DNA from: Trichoplax sp. H2
Taxonomy: Eukaryota > Placozoa > Uniplacotomia > Trichoplacea
Direction of reading: 5' to 3'
Assembly: GCA_003344405.1 (NCBI GenBank)
Contig: NOWV01000061.1
Span: 1-64,000, forward strand
DNA: 64,000 nucleotides
Numbering within the stretch: position 1 is the first letter of the stretch; the number at the start of each line of letters is the position of its first letter. Below are positions 38,863 through 51,276 of this stretch, in pieces. Under the pieces are notes generated by a model, which was not told the DNA's origin, made no database searches, and saw only the letters and a program-made list of their open reading frames with translations. Position numbers and translations under genes: made by a program.

Positions 38863-41793
38863 CTTACATTAATTAATATAACATCGTATTCGAACATCCT
38901 TTCTCATAGACAGTGTAGTGTCTTGCTAGATTTATCATACTATTTAATCTGCGAATAGCTTGAGCAATAATATTATGGAAAGAATGTAAAGACGTATTAG
39001 ATATTTGTAACACAATTAACTTCAAAATCAAAAATTGACGTAGTATCTTGGTTATTGATAGCTATAGACACTAAAAGTTGACCGGTGATGTAATTAAGAA
39101 TGGACAGACTATTATTTTACATTTAAGATAAAAACATGAAATAACGATATGCTAGGTTGATATTGTACTCAGAAATTTATATAAGTTTTAAATTACTATA
39201 GATTACATGGAGCTTCCATTAGACTCATTTATTTATTATACTGAAAAATGAGCTTGATAGCAATGGTAGAATATCCGTCTTAATATCAAATATAGTAAAA
39301 AGTTTTACTAATTCCTCCAACCTGTCTTGAAGTCTGGCTATACAATTTGTTTGTAACGATAATCATGATCAGTATTTATAGGAGTACATCCCACATGGAT
39401 GTATCACTTGTAGAATATTTATATTATGATCTTAAGTATTAACTATTCGTATCTCTTATAATATAAGGCTGCACTAGACTGCAATTTCTTAATAATCAGA
39501 TTTCTAAGGAATATAATGCTCTTTCTTTCGTATCATAAGATCACAATTTACATCATGTCATGTCTAAACCTGTTGACATTATCGCAGTGTTCATAGCTTA
39601 TTTACGATATTCAGTAATATAAGCTACGATTTCGAAGTATACTATAATTATGAATTATTATCATCTTATCATTTAAGAAGGTGAATTGAAAGAAATACTT
39701 TATGATGTGCAAGGATTATCTTCATAAAACTATGGATATTTAATAATGAGTCCAAACTATAGATATTAAGATAATATGAATAATAGTTAGTATACATTTT
39801 GCCTGCTTAGATGTAAATATTTTACTGTTGTATGTATATTGCATATATTGTTATATAGGCAAAGCTTGCATAAGTTTTTAAAATTATTAATAAACGCAGG
39901 GAACAATTTATTTACTTGCCTTACAAGTTATTATAAGTATAGTGCGTTTGTTGGAGAAGGAAAACATAAAAGAAAAAAATTTTCGTTCGGCGATTCAATT
40001 TAAGGACGGAACTCAATAATTGATAATTTTTGTATCATTAATTAATTAATTATGGTGAAAGCGAAGACTATTATCGACATTAAAATTAATTATAGCTATT
40101 GTGAATAGATCAAATAAACAGATAATATAACAAACCGGACTAATGTCATCAAGTGCCTTTAGTGCCTCGAAAATATTCTACTTGCTTAGATTACCAAATC
40201 GAACTCATACTGAATCTGAATACATAGCTTGTCCTTCAGGTTAAAATTTTGCGCCATGTGCGATATTAAGCTATAGTATGTCTTAAAGTGTTCAACTTTA
40301 AAGGCAATTTTGTAAATTTTCATTAGCTTGTATTTTTATGTTTCGGAAATATTTCCATCTACTTAAATTATGAATTGGAGGTACACTATTGGACATATGG
40401 CATGTCTCTCATATCAGAATTTTGAACTATGCATAGTATTATTGTACAGTATATTGAAATGAATATAAGATTGTTGATCTCGTTATTTATTACAAGGAGT
40501 GTGAGCCCATTCTAGTGCAATATGGCCAGATAGCTAATATGGTATTCATAAATTACAAATATTAATTCTAACTAATATCGTATTAGTGATAGTGTGATCT
40601 CTTTTATTAAGATTTCCAGGAACGAAGATTATTAAACGTCATAGTTCATACTGCTTTGAACTATTATTCAATATAGTAACCACATAGGGAGAGAATTTCA
40701 GTATACTATCAATAAAATTTTCGATTTCCATACGACTTCATCGTACAATTCACACAGGATTCAATACCACACTTCATACAGTAATTTTGTTGTTTACTGC
40801 ATACCGTACTGTATGTGCAAATTATATTTGATGTTATTTTAGTCTTATAAAATCAAATATTTGAAACAATAGCCATTTTCCTAAATATTTTTTGTCATCT
40901 AGTATTTTAATAACATATAGTTGGGTATCTTAGATACTTTGTAGTAGAACCTGCGAGTGGTAATGTCTTGTTTATTTATGTTGATAATAATTTTATGATT
41001 GGACTGAGTATAAGGCTTTCAGCAGACGTAAATGGCTATCGTTGTTATTGCTAAGATAGAAGACCGCTTTGATTATCGTGCTAGCTGTATTCTCCAATCA
41101 AACAGAGACTTGTAGTTGTTATTGATGAACAAATTCAATATCCAACCGATTACCACAACGTCAGTAAGAGGTAAAGTTCATTCTGCGATATACGTTCTTG
41201 AAGTAATTTATATTAACCTTGTCAAAGTTGAATTTTTCAGTTTTCTGATTAACTACTGTACCTTGAATCGATTTTTGCTTCACACCCTAAATTATAAGGT
41301 ATTGATATTGCATTTAAATATGTATATGAAAGGCTATAACATTAACTGAGATGAAGAACAATTGCCTAAAATCTTATTCGATTATCACTTTAATTTTCTT
41401 TCCTCTATCCACTAATTATTATCGTAAAGTTATATGCCAAGTTTAATATTGATTGTTTTACTATAATATGTCAGCTGTAGCCTACCCAGGTAAAATATTA
41501 ATTTTAGGATTGATTAAATTTATCATATTTTTCTATCTTGCGAGCTTTTTTCTGACTATTTCAATGATAAGTCTTGGAAAACGATATTTACTTTCCTCTA
41601 TTCATAAAAGAGTTAAATTACTGTAAATAACATTTTTATAAATTCATATTGTAATTATAAATCCTATTAAATGTGTGAATTAATGATTAAAATTTTAGAA
41701 TAGGCATCGCCTAAAACTTAGCTCGCTAATATAAAGTTTGATATATTGGGATAAAGAAATGAAATAATCGTATCTTCTTTTTGTTAATGCTTT
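38863..41793. other. Intergenic DNA, AT-rich, one possible small exon
   Basis: Mostly stop-dense sequence. At about 41083-41161 a plus-strand segment between a TGCTAG acceptor and an A|GTAAGA donor reads LYSPIKQRLVVVIDEQ and then IQYPTDYHNV. This is exon-like but unassigned. Nothing else is supportable. Confidence 0.35.
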
Positions 41794-42714
41794 ATGCTCA
41801 AGCTGCTTGGTCAGAGCTACAAAATGCATTCCAAGTGGATAACATTGGCAATTGTACTATTACTTGCCTTTGGCAATATTTGTGAGTCTCGATTTTTATC
41901 GAAACCAAAGAGTAATAAGACGGCTAATAATGATGAAAATAAGCACAATCCAATAACAAATGGCACTAATTCGTATGATGAAGAGGAAGAAAGCGATGGA
42001 GGGATGAGATCTTTATTAGATTGGCTAAAGGATATACTATTTGGTAACAAAAACGGTAACCGAATAGATAAATTTAAGGATTGGTTGAAGGATCGCTACA
42101 ATAGGACTGGTAATATGGAGGATTATGATGAAGGTGACTTTTTTGATGGGGATGATAAAGAATATGAAAATGAAGGTGAAGATTTTGAAGGTATAGATGA
42201 AAGTAAAGATGAAGAGGAGATTGGGGGTGCGGACGAAGAGAACGAAGATGAGGATGATGAGGAGTGGTCCTGGAATTGGCCATGGGGAGACGACGGCGAA
42301 GAAGAAGAAGAAGAAGAAGAAGAAAGAGAGCTCGAAGACACTGATAAAGATAGCGAGGAAAGTTCAGAAAGTTGGAATATGTTTAATGACCTATTTGAAT
42401 TCTTTACCGGCTCATCCGAGGGTGACAATGACGACAAACAAGTCGATAAGGAAGACAAAGATAGGTATGATGATAATGAAGAGGATCGCCATGAAGATGA
42501 TGATGCTTATGAAGGTGAAGGCGAATATAATGAAGATGAAGATGATGAATATTACGATGATGAAGATGAGAATGAAGAAGATAGAGAGGAAATAAATAAT
42601 GGAGAAGCGGAAGAGAAAGAACTAGAAGAAGAAGCAGAAGAATTAGAAGAAAAATTAAGCGGCGATAAAGGAGAAGAAGAAGAAAATAAAAGTTTCTGGG
42701 ATTTCTTCTTTTAA
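41794..42714 (+). CDS. Secreted, extremely acidic protein (306 aa, no introns)
   Basis: A single uninterrupted frame. A second ATG at 41824 (residue 11) is the better start, since it places MHSKW directly before a hydrophobic core (ITLAIVLLLAFG, residues 16-27) and a cleavage-type NICES, a standard signal peptide. The mature part is dominated by Asp and Glu in runs, including nine consecutive Glu near residues 169-177. Set in this acid background are short aromatic patches: LLDWLKDILFG (74-84), KFKDWLKDRY (93-102), WSWNWPWGDD (158-167), SWNMFNDLFEFF (192-203) and the C-terminal FWDFFF. DWLKD occurs twice. There are a few NxS/T sites, such as NKT at 41 and NGT at 56. I recognise no family. Acidic secreted proteins of this kind bind calcium or fill secretory granules, but that is only analogy. 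Opposite-strand and shifted frames here reflect GAA/GAT repeats. Confidence 0.85.
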   Translation: MLKLLGQSYKMHSKWITLAIVLLLAFGNICESRFLSKPKSNKTANNDENKHNPITNGTNSYDEEEESDGGMRSLLDWLKDILFGNKNGNRIDKFKDWLKDRYNRTGNMEDYDEGDFFDGDDKEYENEGEDFEGIDESKDEEEIGGADEENEDEDDEEWSWNWPWGDDGEEEEEEEEERELEDTDKDSEESSESWNMFNDLFEFFTGSSEGDNDDKQVDKEDKDRYDDNEEDRHEDDDAYEGEGEYNEDEDDEYYDDEDENEEDREEINNGEAEEKELEEEAEELEEKLSGDKGEEEENKSFWDFFF

Positions 42715-42774
42715 TTTCTCTAGAAGGTGTAGTCGTGGAATGAGATAAAGATTCTCTGAAAGAAGACTATCCAA

Positions 42775-42780
42775 AATAAA
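42775..42780 (+). promoter_or_regulatory. Possible poly(A) signal of the acidic-protein gene
   Basis: AATAAATAAAAAC lies about 60 nt after the stop codon, a usual spacing. Confidence 0.5.
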
Positions 42781-45685
42781 TAAAAACTAAGAATGACTAC
42801 ATTAGTAGTTGATCATTCTATTAATTATAAAATCCATTATAACTAAGATGATTATTTTTAGATTGGAGGTAGCAAAAATCAAGAATGCTTAGATGACAAC
42901 TGCTTCATCTAATTAATTTGTGAAATGAAGTGTAAATTTTATCAATAGACATTGGCATCAATAAATGAATGAATAGACATTGATTTGAGGCATCTCTCCG
43001 CAATTGCTATGATTAAGCTCAATATTCTATTTATTCAGTCAGCGAGAAAGATGAATTTCTTTTGGAAAAATTACGCTATTCTGGCATTTTATAGTAATGA
43101 TTGCAGTACTTATTCCAGTGGATGAGAATAAGAAGTTTAAGCCAGCCATTAATATAATACGGATATAGCTAATATTGCAAACAGCGTAATTAAAACAAGT
43201 ACGAACTTTCTAATAATTAATACCGCATGATATGTGCAATTATACTCTTAGTTTGAGTTTAAGCTGCTAGTGCTATTAGCTGGCATAGCATTATCCATAT
43301 TTTGCCGTCAATGTTATTATCTCTTACTATCGCATTTACTAACAACATTTTATTTCATTTTTTAGCTTTACCAAACTTGAGCTGCTATTAAATAACATTC
43401 GGGCATTGATACTAGTTTGGCAATAATTACATGCGGATATTTGTATTGTGCAACAGCTTAGCGTAGTTGTATCAACAAAATATCGCATTCTACAGTTGCT
43501 CCTCGTACACGTTTATAACTATTTTATTAAGTTCGAATCACATAAGCCCTATTTTCTTTTCATAGTTATGCCGAAATAAGCTAACATCTTCTGCACCGTG
43601 ATTACAAGAAATCATTATCTTTGTCATATAATTCAGTACGACAGTATCATAGGTTCTTTATCCATCGAATTTGATTATCATTGCATGGTTAATTTAAATT
43701 CCTATCTGTTACTGTATAAATTATTAATTTTTAGTCAATCAGTTAGCGAGTCAGTTATTTTTAGATAGAGCTGATTGCAATATATATATTCGTATATTAC
43801 ATGTAGTTGAATAATAATTAATTAACATAAACCATCGTTGTGCTACTAGTATCAGGTGATATGCTGTAGTTTACTAATGTTAGCTTTGTTAACTACTGAT
43901 ATATAGTTAATACTTGACCGTCTAGAAGTGTCAGTGGCTCTTATACTGAACCTTTTATTATTTCAGTCTTGTATGAATCAATTATAGTTACATAAGTAAT
44001 TATTATTTATACTGTAGTTATGAAGTTGCCCAATATTTATACCGGACCGCATCGGGCATTTATAGAAAATTTTAGCTTAAGCGGGTAGACAAAAGCTACA
44101 GCAAGATCTACCGATTAATTAATTTAATTATCTTCAGTACTGTACGTGAGAAATTGTATCTATTGATGCTTTAATTGTGATTATAGAGGACTTTATTACT
44201 CTCATAGATTGAAGAAAATGTAATTGCATTTATATGCTGCATATACAAGGACTCAGCGTCCAGACAATATTTAAAAGATTTACATTAATTAATACACAAC
44301 TGCGGAATTATAATGCATATTTTTCGTTCACTTGTTGAAACTGTTTAGGCAAAGTAGTTTTAACAAACTGTGTTAAAAGTTTACAGTAAGATAATTGTTT
44401 CTAAGTTGTATCTTACCTGCCTGTACAGTAGTTATTCGGATCAATAGTTAAAACAATTCAAGTAAGTGAAGGAGTAGCTAAAGGGCAGTTTCTAAATTTG
44501 GACCCTAGTTGGTGTTGATACTGTTACATAAATCGAATATCAGCTGGAACTATTCTATATGCGTATTTAAGAACTCTTGAAATACTGAGTAGTAAGAAAT
44601 AATTAGTACAGTCTTGATGCTACAGTATTAGTAAATGATCATGTAGAGGTGACATTACTTGTACATTTCTGTAGGTTCGTTTAACGTCCAGTTTTTCTTT
44701 CCTTTTTTTCAACTGTGACTTTTGGGGGTGTTTTGACACTGTGACAACTTTTTGGCTTTTGGGGTGAAACTTTATCTGTAGGCGTCCCTGTTTAGACCAT
44801 TTATTAGGACTGTTAAGTATTATAAGTAATTTTTATTTAATTAAATCTTGAATAAGATGACTTTTAGCAGGATTGCTCAATATTTGAGGAGTCTTCGAAC
44901 TATTCAGTATATTGAAAATTTTTCAAATGATCAATGGTTTCCTGCTGTCGGTTCCTCTGAAACGTTATATTAGTACTATAGTACCGATAATGATAAAGAA
45001 ATTGTACCTAATATTAGCGTTGACTGTATACTTTATATATAGTACATAATTTAGACCAAAGCATACAAGCTATGAAACTCTGCTATGGCTTTCCTTTATC
45101 AATGATTGATTTTGAGTCACTGCCCTACACATGAGAGAGTATGGAGAAAAGAATCAGAGTACACCAATTTATTATTTAAGTTGCTTTTTCTTTTTTATCG
45201 TACTTTCAATCGGCCCTACTATCAAGTAATGGCAGTAGTACTGTGTAGTCCCAGAATAGATCATGTTTGGGACAGAAGTAATTGATGTAATTAGGAGAAT
45301 TTAACAAGAAATAGAAATCTTCATATTTAAGAGACAGTTTATGGAGAGCAGAATTGTAATGAATGAAGTCAACGTTAACATCAAGCAAATGGCTACCATG
45401 GTCCTAGCCTCAATTTGCGGACAGATCTTGCCTATCCAATGAATGGATGTGTTATGCGTTATGCTTTAGTGTGCCATTGACACACTGGAGCAAGTCCAGT
45501 GCATCATTTCTTTCCTACTGAATAAGTACTGAATTATAGCACTCTTACCGATACTGCATAAGCAAGTTACAAGATCGTAAATCATATTATTAGATGTTAT
45601 GGTGTCTTTAGGGTTAGGAATCGAATTTAGGGGGCAGGTGAAGGGTTGGTTAGGGTTTACTTTTATCAATAAAGAACGACTTCTT
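42781..45685. other. Intergenic DNA, no gene seen
   Basis: About 2.9 kb of AT-rich sequence. Reading frames over 60 codons (such as 45206-45388 on the minus strand) lack motifs and splice context. Confidence 0.5.
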
Positions 45686-45960
45686 GTAAGCAATTTCGCA
45701 CGGGTTGCAATCCCTCGTGGCACCAGGGATTGCACTCGGGTTTTCCATACTCGGGTAGAATACCCGGGCACCCGAGCAATTTTAAATATTGATGGCATGA
45801 AACGGGATACCCTGGTAAGCAATTTCCCAAGGGTTGCAATCCCTCGTGGCACCAGGGATTGCACTCGGGTTTTCCATACTCGGGTACCCGAGCAATTTTG
45901 ATATTGATGGTATGAAACGGGGGTACCCGGGTAACCCATTTTCCACTGCTTGCAATCCCT
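45686..45960 (+). repeat. 129-bp direct repeat carrying perfect hairpins (two copies plus a partial third)
   Basis: Units start at 45686 and 45815 with GTAAGCAATTTC. Each contains TGCAATCCCT, a 9-nt spacer CGTGGCACC, then AGGGATTGCA, an exact inverted repeat (45706-45734 and 45835-45863). Each also has CTCGGGTTTTCCATACTCGGGT and a palindrome-like CGGGTACCCG or ACCCGGGCACCCG. The right end at 45951-45960 repeats TGCAATCCCT alone. The sequence is GC-rich compared with its surroundings. Frames in both directions (45466-46073) are shadows of this symmetry. Confidence 0.9.
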
Positions 45961-46569
45961 AATGCCAAACGAGTGAGTGCATACAGGGACAGCAAATTTT
46001 TTTTAGTCTTTTTTCTCGGAAAGGAGGAAAAATGGAAACATTGCTTCGTAGCCTCCACTAGTCCCCACTGCACACTAGGGGTCTCTAGTGCTGACTACTA
46101 GAAAAAAGGAAAGAAACCTTTTTCTAGTCTACTTGTTATTACGGCTTTAAAATAATAATATTGTACACTACAGTCTACTGGTGCTTAATAAGTTGTTCAC
46201 TGCGGCAGTGGATAGGTGACGCCATTACACTCTTCCACCTTCGCTAGTCCTTTTTTTACACCCGTCAGTTACAGTACTGTACATTGTAACATAGACTACT
46301 ACTGTACAGTACAAAGAGGATTGACGGCCACATCATTATTCCAGTCATTCCACTCTATGCTCTCGCGGAAACCGTATGCCATACAGCTAGATAGGAAGGC
46401 CCTCCATTTTTAGTACTGTACACTACAGTATATTGTACTGAGCCGTTGTTTGCTGTCTCACTCTTTTCTTTTTAGTTGTTTCCGGCTATCCGTACCTTCC
46501 GTACCTTACCTCGACGATCTGTATTGACAAATGGATCCCTTGTAGGTTGATCAAGTTAATCATATCGAT
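45961..46569. other. Spacer and 5' region of the elongin A gene
   Basis: Besides the hairpin above it holds several TACTGTACA-type words (46141-46440). The elongin A start ATG follows at 46570. No core promoter element can be identified with confidence. Confidence 0.4.
46102..46127. repeat. Short inverted repeat
   Basis: CTAGAAAAAAGG, a spacer AAAGAAA and CCTTTTTCTAG can pair as an almost perfect hairpin. It is flanked by several CTAGT/ACTAG words in the preceding 60 bases. Confidence 0.6.
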
Positions 46570-49500
46570 ATGGCCTCAGTCAGAGAGAAAAGAATCCAGA
46601 AAATTCTTCAAATTAAAGATAGACTAACTTCCAAGAACATCACCAAGAAGCAGGTTTGTTTCTAATTGAATGTACGCAATTGATTTTACATCAAAGTCAA
46701 TCAGTGGAGGATACATTACAGTCGTTTATGCTAGTGTACTGTAGATCCATTGATTACTGGAAGACGAAAACACTGCAGGTCATCGATAATAAGCAAAAAA
46801 TAACTGTCTAGAAGTTAGTTATGGCGTAGGATGGCTAATCATTGATCTTACTGACACTGTTAATAGGATAGGTTCTGTAGGTATCGATTTTAGTGATTGA
46901 ATTAGATAAAGTTGTACAGTATTGTAGTATATTGATGATGTACAGTACTGTCTTTGGATAGTGTTCGACACTACTACCACTGCACCTACACTTTGCATCA
47001 AGGGGTACTTCTTTTTTGGAGGCAGCATCGATCTGGGCTTTTTTCCTAGTTACCTGGGCAACTCCACTTTACACATACGCTACGTGGCTTCGTAGATTGC
47101 AATATTATGCGAGGAATAGCGACTAGTTGTCTGTGATATGTTGTCATCTATCAACAAATTCATGTAGCAAAAGCGTTGGTAATAGATAATGATGTTATCT
47201 TCTCGATTTGAACTTTAGAAAGGAAATGTGATACTTTGTGATGGATAGCTGTTGACAGTGTCTGCGAATCTTTGCCCAATACTTTAATGACATGTGATTT
47301 ACTTTCACAATATTTTCAATGTATAGAGATTATTTCTCTTTCTAACAAATTATAAAATCGCATAATAATGGCTTTCAATTCTGGTTCTCGATCCTTTCTG
47401 CACTTTTCAAGCAATGGAAAGTCCCATTATAATAATTCAAATACTGCCGATACTGTATACTGTTCGACGGTGTCTGATATGCGTACTTCTTCTGCTGTGC
47501 TTAGTGAAGATTATTATTGTACTGTATTTAGAATTTATGATAATGGTCGTAACTTCAGTGATATCTCGAGTCTGATCATGTAATACAGTAGTTGGTGAAG
47601 ATACTGGACGTCTTTGACTGGGTTTCGTATTATTTACGAGTATTTGACTATCATCAACCTTAGTTATCCCTTGGATATATTCGTAATTACCATTATAAAA
47701 GAAAATTGGTAGTTAGCAAAGCACTACTACAGCATACCGTATGGAAATATAGAATATCAACAATATACTGCATATTATTATCAAGATATGCTGCACTGCT
47801 TTACCAATAGCCTTCATTTCAGAAATGCTAGCTAAACTGTGATGTGTTTGCAACTGCATACCCTATTAATTAAATTAAATTTGATGACATGTGAAGGCCC
47901 CCATGCTTGGAGATGATAGGTCGCCACTTAACGAACGGTTCTTGCTCACAAGCGTTAATATCGTTTTTCTATAATGTAGAATTGTGTATAGTAAGCTACA
48001 ATAAATACTGTATAACGTTTAGCTTTATAAATCTTTAAAATAACAAATCACTTTCCAGTCAATCATACTTGTTCGAAAGGAACCTCTGGAAAAACTCTGT
48101 ATATTAGAATAGCCTGGCTTATAAGCATATTCCTATTGGCTGGTAGATTGCATGAATGATAATTATAATAATTTTTCAGAGTTGAAATGGAGATTACCGT
48201 TATTCTCTAAAAGTAGACATTTTTCGACAATCGATTGACTTACTCTCTGAGTAAGTAAACATTTTAGATACACTTGGTATCAATCAAAGCTAATTAAGAT
48301 ATAAAATTGTAAATATAAGTCATACAAAAATGATACAGTATAGGAGGTTATAGGATAAATCTTGACGTCATTGTACTGTAGTAGTATCTGCTTGCTATAT
48401 TGCTTATTTTATTTCAATATTTAGATCATTGGTTTGTTTCGAGAATTGGATGAGATCCCCATAACCTACCAGTTATTAAAGGTTACACATTTTTGGATTT
48501 AAATTTTAGATACTGCAGTAATGTGATATAATCATAATGCCTGTTGTATATTTCTTATTCAATGAGAGGGTCTAAACCACTATAACTTCACGGTAGCTTT
48601 TTATGCATTGATAACGTTACTGACTCAAAATGATAGCTTGACTACTTAATCTGATCATTTACAGTATAATTAAACTACAATCAATACGTTCATTACATTA
48701 CGGTTGGATAATCACTTCGTTTACGGTTACTATTAACTTAATGCTGAGATAATAATATTATTTTTATTAATGTAGACTACTCTAATTGGTAAAGCTGTAA
48801 ATAAATTGAAAAAACATGACGACCCAATTGGTAAAGTAGCTTCAAGAATTGTAGATAAGTGGAAGAAGATGGCTTCAGAATCGATCGCAACACCTTCCAC
48901 ACAAGTTGCAGCAAATGTGACATGTAGGTGTTTAATCAGCTTTCTGTTGTTGTTAATCGTTGATCGCACCTCTTGTGCTTGATGTAGAATTGTTTTCATA
49001 TTGAGTAGTTTTGTATATCCTATAATTAAAATGATATTGCAGTTAAATCGTTTAAGAATGTGGGTATATTACCATGGTGTTTGGTAGACCTGCATTTTTG
49101 TACTGATTATATTATTACTAACTAATATAATACAAGTAGGATAGATAATGATGCTTCCTTGTCTTATATTTAGCCAATAGTAAAAGTGAGCAGTTAAAGA
49201 CATCAAGAACGCCAGCAAATGTATTTGGTAAAGTACAAGGTTCTCATTCTGAGCGTGATAACCGAAGTAGTAATCCTGATCGAAGGTCATCTGGGATTCG
49301 ACATGTAAAAGTTGATATGCCTCCAATTGTAAATATTTGTCCCCCAGTTCCTGCCAAAAAAGTCAAAAAAGGTTCATTGGCTGTAACTGTATATTGGTGC
49401 AATATAAAATTACTCATAGATGTATAAAACTCGCGAATGATGAGAATTGCTACAAATTATATAAATAAGATATCATAGTATATTATATACGTGTTTATGG

Positions 49501-51276
49501 TTGCATTATAAAATAGCAAGAGATTAACGCTCCAAATTTTACCATCTAAGTTATTACTGGTACACTGTGAATTTTTACGGGCGTAAAAATTTATTATATC
49601 CGCATATGGTTAGTTAAAGAATGTTTTTGGATTTGTCTTAGCAGCCCCTATTGATAGTGGAATGAATCCTGCTACTGTTAAAAAGTATGAAATGACACCC
49701 GTATTTTCTGGGAGAAAATCTCACAAATTACGTATGTAAATATCATAAGTATTTTATTTTAAAATTGCTTTATTAACATCTAAATTTTTGTCGCTCATTA
49801 TAGAAGTCCAATCATTGTTTGATCTGTGTATGGATGTATTATGTGAAAATATTGACTGTAAGGGATAATGAAGATACGCTGTTTATCAATCATTAATTTT
49901 AAGGATTGTTAAGTTTTTGTTACTAAAAGATGTTTGAATATGCCTATTTAATGCCAAACTTTTTAGTTTGCTTTGTAGTCATAATACAATTATTTTCCAA
50001 AGCAAGCTGTAATAGTTATTTCAATATTATATGTAATTTACTATGTGATCTGAAAATATACGAGCATATTTATCTTCTTACTATTTTTTAATGTAATCAT
50101 AAGCTAATTTTAGTAGTTTGTACAGTGCTTTAAACGTTTCTCATTCTATATTAAAGATATTTATGAACTTGGTCCTGCAGTATCCTATGATATAATTGCT
50201 CCTGTATTGTCACGGTATGTACTAAAAGATAATTTAAGGTGCTATCAAAGAGTGTATTCTTACTTGTAAATTTTACTTCTAATAGGTGTTCTGCTAAGCA
50301 GCTATCACACATTGAACAATATAATCCGGTACAAAATGATTATATTATCTACTTATATTGTCTCAGTTATTTACTTTTAAAGATAGTAACTGAGTTGTAG
50401 TTATTACAACGATTATATTTATTATTTGAAACATCGCTGTAGCATCTGATTGATGAAACTGACGAATTATGGAAAATACATTGTCAAAGAGATTTCAAGG
50501 GATGTGAAATTTCAGGGCATGATATCTGGAAGAATTTATATAAGGTGGGTTTCCAAAGTCCATTTATTAATAACTTTAGGCAATAGACAGTATTTTTATT
50601 CAGAATCGTAGTTCTTAGAGTAATTGATTTCTCACATAGGCTAAAACCGAAGAACGGGAAGATAAATTTAAAAGAGTTACTGCCAATATAGCAGCTTCAA
50701 TGGCACACAAAAGACAGGGTATAAAAATTAAAAATTTAGATATCAAGTTAAGCTACACTGCATGTTAGGTCACTCCCAAAATGATCATTGATGTATAATG
50801 TACATATATACAAGCTTGAAGACTTTAAATATAAAATGTTAATTCTTTAGGTATGGAGAAAAATAAGCCGACTGTTATTTCTATACCAAGAAAGCTTCAT
50901 CGAGGTGAAACTAAGCGACGACATGTAATTCCGTTCAAGGAAGGGAAATCTGAACGTAGGTTGAGTAACATAATTATAAAACATAATTATGAAATTGCTT
51001 ATTGGCTAATAGTAAAAAATTTTTATTTAATGTAATATTTAGCCCATTTAGTTTAATTCTTATGAATAAATCCATTAAAATGTGCTTAATAAATATACAA
51101 TAGAGATGAATAGTATTTAGGCGAGATAGTTATTGAAAGTGAAAAATGATTTGTGATATCACGATTCTAAACTTAGATGGTTAATTTTTATTTTTGATGC
51201 TGTAGCGTCTGTCACTCCCATGATGCGTCGAACCATGAAAATGGCAAAGATGCGGTACTTTATCTTTTGTTATTGA
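46570..51276 (+). CDS. ELOA: Elongin A, transcription elongation factor subunit (11 exons, 345 aa)
   Basis: Exons: 46570-46653, 48776-48923, 49174-49371, 49645-49731, 49804-49857, 50157-50214, 50286-50328, 50443-50544, 50640-50718, 50851-50964, 51206-51276; phases agree. Elongin A is the active subunit of the nuclear Elongin (SIII) complex, which suppresses RNA polymerase II pausing and can act in a Cullin-RING ubiquitin ligase. Residues 1-60 form a TFIIS N-terminal domain (IGKAVNKLKKHDDPIGKVA, then VDKWKKM). A low-complexity basic linker follows. A BC-box SLFDLCMDVL (about 176-185) for Elongin B/C binding precedes YELGPAVSYDIIAPVLSRC, IEQYNP, HLIDETDELWKIHCQRDFKG and the basic tail with PMMRRTMKMAKMR. 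At 345 residues it is less than half the vertebrate length; the missing part is the linker. The first intron is 2.1 kb. The 3'-most exon ends with an extra YFIFCY, so an alternative end is possible. Confidence 0.92.

Noticed and set aside
42074-42595. Antisense and shifted frames over the acidic gene (Ser-rich and Lys/Met-rich products)
   Set aside because: They are mirror images of GAA/GAT codon runs, without their own start context or domains.
45466-46073. Overlapping frames of 100-157 codons on both strands
   Set aside because: They arise from the 129-bp hairpin repeat, and the predicted peptides repeat with the DNA unit.
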